Shown here in pieces: positions 58,506 through 64,000 of a stretch of 64,000 nucleotides of DNA (the first letter of the stretch is position 1; each line of letters starts with the position of its first letter). A program made the position numbers and the translations under genes. The stretch is taken from NCBI GenBank assembly GCA_016771945.1, contig QZLF01000003.1:682001-746000 (forward strand), read 5' to 3'. The notes under the pieces are model-generated. The model did not search any database, was not told where the DNA came from, and saw nothing but the letters and a program-made list of their open reading frames with translations. This stretch comes from Candidatus Leucobacter sulfamidivorax. Lineage in GTDB: Bacteria > Actinomycetota > Actinomycetes > Actinomycetales > Microbacteriaceae.

Positions 58506-59747
58506 GTGAGCCATATCTCCCGCCTGTCCAAGAAGATCGCCGCCATCTCCGAGTCCGCGACGCTGAAGGTCGACGCGAAGGCCAAGGCCCTCCAGGCCGC
58601 CGGCCGCCCCGTGATCAGCTACGCCGCGGGCGAGCCCGACTTCCCGACGCCGCCGCACATCGTCGACGCGGCACGCGCGGCCCTCGACGATCCGAAGAAC
58701 TTCCGCTACACCCCGGCGGTCGGCCTGCCCGAGCTGCGCGAGGCGATCGCGGCGAAGACGGCGCGCGACTCGGGCTGGGCCGTGCCGGCCTCGCAGGTGA
58801 TCGTGACGAACGGCGGCAAGCAGGCCGTCTACCAGGCGTTCCAGGTGCTGCTCGATCCGGGCGACGAGGTCATCGTGCCGGCGCCGTACTGGGTCACGTA
58901 TCCGGAGGCGATCCGCCTCGCCGACGGCGTGCCCGTCGAGGTGTTCGCGGGCGCGGATCAGGGCTACAAGGTGACCGTCGAGCAGCTCGAGGCCGCCCGC
59001 ACCGAGCGCACCAAGGTGCTGCTCTTCTGCTCCCCGTCGAACCCGACCGGCGCGGTCTACTCGCCGGAGGAGACGCAGGCGATCGGCGAGTGGGCCGAGG
59101 CCAACGGGCTGTGGGTCATCTCGGACGAGATCTACCAGAACCTGACCTACCCCTCGACAAGCTCGGGGCAGGCGGGCGATCAAGGATCGCCCCGCGTGCG
59201 CGCCGTCTCGATCGTCGAGGCCGTGCCGGCGCTGCAGGATCGCGCGATCCTCGTGAACGGCGTCGCCAAGACCTACGCGATGACCGGCTGGCGCGTCGGG
59301 TGGCTGCTCGGCCCGGCCGATGTCATGAAGGGCGCCGCCGACCTGCAGTCGCACCTCTGCTCGAACGTCAACAACATCGCGCAGCGCGCCGCCATCGAGG
59401 CGCTGAACGGATCCCAGGAGGCGGCGGAGCAGATGCGTCTCGCCTTCGACCGCCGCCGCGCGCTCATCGTCGAGGAGCTGAGCCGGGTGCCGGGCTTCGT
59501 CTGCCCGACCCCCGAGGGCGCCTTCTACGCCTACGTCGACGCGAACGGCGCACTCGGCAAGAGCTACCGCGGCGTGACGCCGACGAACACGCTCGAGCTC
59601 GCCGACCTGCTGCTCGACGAGGCCGAGGTCGCGGCCGTGCCCGGCGAGGGCTTCGGCCGCAGCGGCTACCTGCGCTTCAGCTACGCGCTGGGCGACGAGG
59701 CGATCGTGGAGGGCATCCGCCGAGTCCAGGCGCTGCTCTCGGAGTAG
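58506..59747 (+). CDS. Aspartate aminotransferase (class I)
   Basis: 413 residues. [78 protein letters not shown] and [14 protein letters not shown] (Schiff-base Lys) are those of the Thermus/Bacillus-type aspartate aminotransferase. It transaminates aspartate and oxaloacetate. Between TYPS and VRAVSIVEA lies a 13-residue insertion ([14 protein letters not shown] region) produced by a short repeat, at a surface position right after the PLP-binding Tyr segment. Divergent from menE. Confidence 0.93.
   Translation: MSHISRLSKKIAAISESATLKVDAKAKALQAAGRPVISYAAGEPDFPTPPHIVDAARAALDDPKNFRYTPAVGLPELREAIAAKTARDSGWAVPASQVIVTNGGKQAVYQAFQVLLDPGDEVIVPAPYWVTYPEAIRLADGVPVEVFAGADQGYKVTVEQLEAARTERTKVLLFCSPSNPTGAVYSPEETQAIGEWAEANGLWVISDEIYQNLTYPSTSSGQAGDQGSPRVRAVSIVEAVPALQDRAILVNGVAKTYAMTGWRVGWLLGPADVMKGAADLQSHLCSNVNNIAQRAAIEALNGSQEAAEQMRLAFDRRRALIVEELSRVPGFVCPTPEGAFYAYVDANGALGKSYRGVTPTNTLELADLLLDEAEVAAVPGEGFGRSGYLRFSYALGDEAIVEGIRRVQALLSE
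59152..59192. repeat. Short interspersed repeat inserted in frame in the aspartate aminotransferase gene
   Basis: CTCGACAAGCTCGGGGCAGG (59153-59172), encoding STSSGQAG, is the core of a short repeat family that recurs in many bacterial genomes and encodes STSSGQA, FDKLRA-type or FDASTGSA-type peptides depending on frame. CGATCAAGGATCG (59178-59190) follows as a second small palindrome. Confidence 0.75.
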
Positions 59748-59898
59748 CCGAACCCGGCGGAGGTTGGCTCGCCGCTCACAGGGGCCTGTCGCTGGGTATC
59801 CGGGAAGTTCTCCACAGATTTGGGGCAAGCCGAAATCCGATGCGTCTGCTCCCGCAGAATGAGTGGAACACCGCCGCTCCCAGTGCGAGAATGGAGCG

Positions 59899-60477
59899 AT
59901 GAGCATGGAGATGCTGGTCACCGTGGTCGGTCTGGCAGCGACCGTCATCACGCTCTACGTGCTGCTGCGCAAGTCGATGCGCGAGGGTTTCGACAGGATC
60001 GACGCCCGGTTCGACAAGTTCGAGGCGCGTACCGACTCCCGGTTCGAGAAGGTCGAGACCAGCGCTGACACCCGGTTCGACAAGATCGAGACCAGCGCCG
60101 ACACCCGGTTCGACAAGATCGAGACCAGCGCCGACACCCGGTTCGACAAGATCGAGACCAGCGCCGACACCCGCTTCGAGAAGTTCGAGACCAGCGCTGA
60201 CACCCGGTTCGAGAAGTTCGAGGCCCGGTTCGACAAATTCGAGGCGAGCGCCGACACCCGGTTCGAGAAGTTCGAGGCCCGGTTCGACAAGGTCGAGGAA
60301 AGTATCGACGCTCGATTCGAGAAGGTCGACGCCCGGTTCGAGAAGTTCGAGGCGAGTGCCGACGCCCGGTTCGACAAGATGTTCCGGGAACTCAGCGCCA
60401 TCCGGGCAGATATCGTCGACCTGAAGGTCGATGTGGCCAGGCTCGAGGGACCGCGGCCGAGCCTGATCGTCTCCTAG
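59899..60477 (+). CDS. Membrane-anchored coiled-coil protein with 11-residue repeats
   Basis: 192 residues from ATG 59899. One N-terminal membrane helix (~3-22, MLVTVVGLAATVITLYVLL) is followed by a long run of hendecad units such as ETSADTRFDKI, EASADTRFEKF and shorter EARFDKF units (~30-165), then a small C-terminal helix (ELSAIRADIVDLKVDVARLE). Position-specific F and I/V and the charge pattern indicate a right-handed coiled coil, probably a rigid oligomeric rod in the cytoplasm. The DNA has 33-bp tandem repeats that could expand or contract in frame. Function is unknown; no operon partner. Confidence 0.8.
   Translation: MSMEMLVTVVGLAATVITLYVLLRKSMREGFDRIDARFDKFEARTDSRFEKVETSADTRFDKIETSADTRFDKIETSADTRFDKIETSADTRFEKFETSADTRFEKFEARFDKFEASADTRFEKFEARFDKVEESIDARFEKVDARFEKFEASADARFDKMFRELSAIRADIVDLKVDVARLEGPRPSLIVS
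60049..60213 (+). repeat. 33-bp tandem repeat encoding the hendecads
   Basis: About five copies of GAGACCAGCGCCGACACCCG-GTTCGACAAGATC (33 bp) with few differences, the central copies being almost identical. Recent copy-number change is likely. Confidence 0.88.
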
Positions 60478-60547
60478 TCCCAAGTGCTGCCGGCCCGTCC
60501 CTCCATCGCCGCCCGCGTGAGCGCGCGATCGCGCAGGGGAGACCGGA

Positions 60548-61331
60548 TCAGGAGGCCGAGGCCTGCGGCGCCGGCGCCCCGCGCCGCTCGGGGTCGTAGC
60601 CCGCGTCGATGAGCGAGAGCGCCCGCTCGGTCTGCGGGGCGATGTCGAGCATGTCGGAGTTCAGGCCGAGATCCCGATCCACATGCAGCGCCATGGAGTG
60701 CGCCGCGTTGCGGACATCGCGATCCTCGATCGCCCGCAGCACGGCCTCATGGTCGAGCAGCATCGTCTCCCGCGTGGCGCCCATGAACACGCGTCCCTCG
60801 GCGCTGGCGCGCTGCAGCACCATCATCACGCCCCGGTAGAGGTCCAGCAGCAGCTTGCTGCCGCTCGCCTCCACGATGAGCAGGTGGAAGGAGCCGGGTG
60901 TGGCCCCGCGGTCGCAGCCGCCCGGATCCGCCGCGCCGGCCTCCCGCGCCTGCTCGAGGGCCGCGCGCAGCAGCGCGATCTGCTCGTCGCTGCGGTGGAT
61001 CGCCGCCGCCTGCGCGGCCTCGATCTCGAGCGAGCGGCGGTACACCAGCACCTCCTCTAGATCGTGGTCGGCGAGGAACTCGGCGAGCACCGAGCTCAGG
61101 GGTGCGGGCTCGCACGAAGGTGCCGACGCCGGGCACCGTCTCGAGCATGCCGAGGGTCGCGAGCGAGCGCACCGCCTCGCGCACGGTCGACTTGCCCACG
61201 CCGATGAGCTCCATGAGCTCGGGCTCCTTGGGGATGAGGTCGCCGACCGCCCACTCCCCGTGCAGGATCTTCTCCCGCAGGTAGTCGAGGGTGTCCCGAG
61301 CCTTCTGCGAGCCGCGCATCGAGTTGGTCAT
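60548..61331 (-). pseudogene. GntR/FadR-family regulator, interrupted by an apparent one-base deletion
   Basis: The N-terminal winged helix from ATG 61331 reads ARDTLDYLREKILHGEWAVGDLIPKEPELMELIGVGKSTVREAVRSLATLGMLETVPGVGTFVRARTP. At about 61099-61102, in a run of four C/G, the frame breaks. The FCD domain continues in another frame: LAEFLADHDLEEVLVYRRSLEIEAAQAAAIH, FHLLIVEASGSKLLLDLY and LDHEAVLRAIEDRDVRNAAHSMALHVDRDL, ending at 60548. One added base restores a normal ~260-residue FadR-type regulator. Either a recent mutation or a homopolymer sequencing error. Confidence 0.85.
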
Positions 61332-61426
61332 GAAGCCGCTCTCCGAGGAATGCCGTGATTACTGTGCCACTATAGCGACGGCGGCGGCGCGAACGCCCGC
61401 GGGGCTGCGCCGCCGACGCCGACCGC

Positions 61427-62419
61427 CTACCCGAGGCCGCCGACCCACTCCTTGAGCTTCGCGAGCCCGTCCACCGTCGCGGTCAGCCCGAGCGCCTGCA
61501 CCTCGCGCCCCTGCACGAGCAGGGTGCTGCCGGCTCCGGGCAGCGCCGCCACCGCGGGATTCCCGAGCATCTCGGCGAAGAGCCGGTCGCCGCTGCCGTT
61601 CATGTCGATGAGCAGGATGCCATCCGGATCGGCCTGCACGATCTGCTCGACCGAGATGGGCCCGGTGATCTCGATCCCCAGGTCGTCGCTCGCGCTCCTC
61701 GCCCCGGCGAGCTCCAGCAGCTCGAGCGGGAAGGCCGCCCCGGCGGTGACGAAGGGCCGTCCGGCCTGGTTGGTGAGCACGAGCACCCGCGGGCTGCTGG
61801 AGGAGGAAGAGCCGGGATCGGCGCTGAGCCCCGATTCGAGCTCGCCCTGCAGCGCCGCGGCCTCGTCGTCGGCACCCGTCGCCTCGCCGATGAGCCCGAC
61901 GTTCACCGACACGCTCTCGATGTCGGTCCACGATTCGGGCAGCAGCAGCGAGGGCACCCCGGCGGAGAGCAGCACCGAGCCGATCGTGGTCTCGGCGCCG
62001 TGGCGGGGGCTCATGATCACGAGATCCGGCTGCAGCTCGATCACGGTCTCGGCGTCCAGCTCCATCGCGACGGGGATCGTGTGGGGCACCGCCGCCATCT
62101 CCTCGAGGTGGCCGCCGAGCGCGGGGTTCGTGACCGCCTCGGGCACGAGCACGAGGCGATCGGCCAGGCCGAGGGCGGCGACGACCTCCGCGCTCTCGTA
62201 GTCGAGCGCCGCGATGGACTCGGGGGCGGCCTCGAGCCTCAGCTCGGAGGCAGCGCCCGAGGCGCCCGCCGGCACCTCGATGACGCGGGGGAAGCCGCCC
62301 GGCTGCTCGGAGGCGGTCGGCTCGGACTCGGCGGGGGAGGCTCCGGCGCCCGGCGAGGCGCAGGCCGCGAGCGAGAGCGCGGCCGCCGCCGCGAGGACTG
62401 CGAGGAGGTGTCGTTTCAT
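61427..62419 (-). CDS. Siderophore/haem-type substrate-binding lipoprotein (FecB/HmuT-like)
   Basis: 330 residues. Signal peptide MKRHLLAVLAAAAALSLAAC with lipobox LAAC (Cys ~20). The mature Peripla_BP_2 fold has PESIAALDYESAEVVAALGLADRLVLVPEAV, ELQPDLVIMSPRHG, GVPSLLLPESWTDIESV and an interdomain helix. A six-Ser linker lies at ~205. It is encoded 59 bp after the ATPase of the same leftward operon. It binds haem, an iron-siderophore or cobalamin outside the membrane; the haem type (HmuT) looks likeliest from the helix-rich layout, but this is not certain. Confidence 0.9.
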   Translation of the reverse strand: MKRHLLAVLAAAAALSLAACASPGAGASPAESEPTASEQPGGFPRVIEVPAGASGAASELRLEAAPESIAALDYESAEVVAALGLADRLVLVPEAVTNPALGGHLEEMAAVPHTIPVAMELDAETVIELQPDLVIMSPRHGAETTIGSVLLSAGVPSLLLPESWTDIESVSVNVGLIGEATGADDEAAALQGELESGLSADPGSSSSSSPRVLVLTNQAGRPFVTAGAAFPLELLELAGARSASDDLGIEITGPISVEQIVQADPDGILLIDMNGSGDRLFAEMLGNPAVAALPGAGSTLLVQGREVQALGLTATVDGLAKLKEWVGGLG

Positions 62420-62478
62420 GGGGTTCCTTATCTATGGTCGCGCTCACCGCGCGGTCGGGCGATGGTTCGGGTGCGGGG

Positions 62479-63291
62479 TCAATGCTCCGCGTGAGTGAGG
62501 AAGCTGCGACCCTGCGGAGTCGTGTGGATCGCGGTGCGCACGCCGTAGGCGGCGTGCACGAGCTCGGGCCGCAGCACCTCGACCGGATCGCCGGAGTGGG
62601 ATCCGCCCTCGGGATCGAGCAGGAGGATCTTCGTGCAGGCATTGAGCGCGAGGCTCAGATCGTGCAGCGCGGCGATGACGATCCGTCCCTCGTTGCCCAG
62701 GCGGCGGAGGGTCTGCTCGATCACGCGCTGGTGGAACAGGTCGAGCGCCGAGGTCGGCTCGTCGACCACCACGACGGGCGTCCGCTGCGCCAGCACGCGG
62801 GCGATCTGCGCGAGCTGGCGCTGGCCTCCCGAGAGCGAGCCGAAGCTCCGCTCCGCGAGCTCGCCGATGCCGAGCTCGCCGAGGGCCTCCTCCACGGCCG
62901 CGGCCGGATGGGACCGCCCCGAGGAGTGGGCCCCGACCTGCACGAGCTCCCGCACCCGCAGCTCGTCCGGGGCGCGCAGATCCTGCGACAGCAGCGAGAC
63001 GATCCGGGCCCGCCGCCTCGGGCCGAGCCCCGAGAGGTCCGCGCCTCCGTAAGCCATGCGCCCGTAGCTCTGCACGCCGGAGTGCGCGATGGCGCCGAGC
63101 AGCGAGGACTTGCCCACGCCGTTCGGTCCGACGACGCCGAGCACGGTGCCGGCCGGCACGCTGAGCGTGAGGGGCCGGCTCAGCGCCCGCCCGTTCCGCC
63201 GGGCCCCGAAGGAGACCAGGTCGAGCGGCTCCGCCAAGGTCGATGCGAGTATCGGCGCAGCCGCCTGCGCGTACGCGTCCGTGAGTGTCAT
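62479..63291 (-). CDS. ABC transporter ATPase, FecE/HmuV type
   Basis: 270 residues. Walker A GPNGVGKSSLL, Q-loop LSQDLRAPD, signature LSGGQRQLAQIARVLAQ, Walker B VVVVDEPTSALD and H-loop ALHDLSLALN. This is the iron-complex/haem/B12 importer class. The ATG at 63291 overlaps the permease stop by four bases (ATGA). It has a 30-residue extra N-terminus (MTLTDAYAQAAAPILASTLA). Confidence 0.93.
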   Translation of the reverse strand: MTLTDAYAQAAAPILASTLAEPLDLVSFGARRNGRALSRPLTLSVPAGTVLGVVGPNGVGKSSLLGAIAHSGVQSYGRMAYGGADLSGLGPRRRARIVSLLSQDLRAPDELRVRELVQVGAHSSGRSHPAAAVEEALGELGIGELAERSFGSLSGGQRQLAQIARVLAQRTPVVVVDEPTSALDLFHQRVIEQTLRRLGNEGRIVIAALHDLSLALNACTKILLLDPEGGSHSGDPVEVLRPELVHAAYGVRTAIHTTPQGRSFLTHAEH

Positions 63292-64000
63292 TCGGCCCTC
63301 TTCCGCAGCAGGAGCACCAGGAATATCGGCGCGCCGACGAAAGCCGCGACGACGCCGGTCTGCACGACGGCCGGCGCGAAGGCCGTGCGGGCGATCGTGT
63401 CGGCGAGCACCATGAACAGAGCGCCGCCGAGGGCCGAGAGCGGCAGCAGCGTCCCGTGGGAGGCTCCCACGATCAGGCGCATCGCATGGGGGACGACGAG
63501 CCCGACGAAGCTGATGATCCCGCTCACCGCGACGGCGGCCCCGGTGACGAGCGAGGCCACGAGCAGCAGCACGAGACGCTCGCGGCGCACGTGCACGCCC
63601 GAGGTGGCGGCGATCTGCTCGCCGAGGGCCAGCGCGTCGAGGGCGCGGATGCGGAGCGCGAACCACGCGCAGCCGAGCAGCACGGGCGGCGCCGCGAGCA
63701 GCACGTGGCGCCAGTCGCGCAGCTCGAGGTCGCCCGCGAGCCAGAACATGGCGCTGCGCACCAGCGCGTCGTCCGCGGCATTGGCGATCAGGATGCTGAT
63801 CAGCGCGCCCGCGAGCGCGCTGATGGAGACGCCGACGAGGATGATGGTGGGCGCTCCGAGGTCCCTGCGAGTCTGCAGCACGAGGTGCAGCACCAGCGCC
63901 ACGGCGGCCGCCCCCGCGAAGGCGGCGAGGGGGATCCCCCACTGGCTCGCGCCCGAGAGCCCGAGGGTGATCCCGGCGACCGCGCCGACGGCGGCGCCGG
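63288..64000 (-). CDS. FecCD-family permease, C-terminal part (cut by window edge)
   Basis: The frame runs in from the right edge (QWGIPLAAFAGAAAVALVLH...) to the stop at 63288. FecCD markers include TIILVGVSISALAGALIS, MFWLAGDL, LALGEQIAATSGVHV, SGIISFVGLVVPHAMRLIVG (coupling region, close to the family consensus GFVGLVVPH) and LLPLSALGGALFMVLADTIAR. It is the channel subunit of the importer with the ATPase and lipoprotein that follow. An internal GTG/ATG should not be taken as the start. Confidence 0.93.
   Translation of the reverse strand, partial: GAAVGAVAGITLGLSGASQWGIPLAAFAGAAAVALVLHLVLQTRRDLGAPTIILVGVSISALAGALISILIANAADDALVRSAMFWLAGDLELRDWRHVLLAAPPVLLGCAWFALRIRALDALALGEQIAATSGVHVRRERLVLLLVASLVTGAAVAVSGIISFVGLVVPHAMRLIVGASHGTLLPLSALGGALFMVLADTIARTAFAPAVVQTGVVAAFVGAPIFLVLLLRKRAE

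Noticed and set aside
60049-60213. The 33-bp repeats as a CRISPR or intergenic satellite.
   Set aside because: There are no spacers and the repeat is in frame throughout an intact coding sequence with a coiled-coil pattern.

Overview
The window is high-GC DNA with dense coding, short intergenic gaps and frequent ATGA/GTGA overlaps. The gene set is that of a Gram-positive, menaquinone-using actinobacterium: a menaquinone gene group, an FprA-type ferredoxin-NADP reductase, an LCP cell-wall ligase, DUF4229 and PLDc_N small membrane proteins, and a one-chain carboxyltransferase. Family Microbacteriaceae (for example Leucobacter) fits, but that placement is inference.

Layout. 0-8 kb: the 3' end of upp, then three different DDE insertion sequences (163-1587, 4750-6106, 6465-7901) around a winged-helix regulator, a DUF4870 protein, a PLP aminotransferase and tRNA-Ser(GCU). 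8-12 kb: an LCP protein, tRNA-Ser(UGA) followed by two tandem tRNA-3'-end-like structured modules, a Cof-type HAD phosphatase and serS. 12-18.6 kb: a TetR regulator and a leftward operon for a lipoprotein, two permeases, an ATPase and a cytoplasmic sulfatase. 18.8-23.8 kb: diacylglycerol kinase, pheA, phosphoglucomutase and a HAD-IIA phosphatase. 23.9-32.9 kb: a seven-gene leftward operon (a second NitT/TauT-type transporter, amidase, CaiB CoA-transferase, carboxyltransferase) with a divergent double-domain AsnC/Lrp regulator. 33-43 kb: a TauE/SafE exporter, DUF3500 plus GntR divergent from a fumarylacetoacetase-family hydrolase, a second TetR, an orphan lipoprotein, a second sulfatase and a family-5 solute-binding lipoprotein. 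43-47.5 kb: a frameshifted Sir2, a GT2-GtrA fusion, a phosphodiester glycosidase and fprA. 47.5-58.5 kb: polyprenyl diphosphate synthase, menG, menF, menD, menA and menE, with an IS30 element and a small MITE-like element, plus small membrane proteins and glycerate kinase. 58.5-64 kb: aspartate aminotransferase, a hendecad coiled-coil protein, a frameshifted FadR-type regulator and a siderophore/haem-type ABC importer running off the edge.

How it works together. From 12 to 43 kb the window looks like a catabolic island for sulfated or sulfonated organic compounds. It has two sulfatases without signal peptides, two complete transporters of the sulfonate/nitrate/taurine class plus an extra binding protein, a TauE-type exporter that could remove sulfite or sulfate, and acyl-activating and ring-product hydrolase genes. 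A recurring palindrome, CTCCANNTGGAG, lies before tetR1, before the first transporter/sulfatase operon (twice) and before tauE, and suggests one regulon. The second TetR locus carries a different, duplicated operator (AATAGCCAATTGGCCGTTA). The sulfatase genes share a 507-bp inverted segment that I count as 505/507 identical, which points to recent gene conversion.

The least explained feature is a set of structured elements next to both serine tRNA genes. Each ends in a copy of a tRNA-Ser T-arm/acceptor, begins with a strand complementary to it and encloses two GC hairpins. Three genes (Sir2, menE, the FadR-type regulator) are each interrupted by an apparent one-base deletion, so sequence error should be excluded before calling them pseudogenes.
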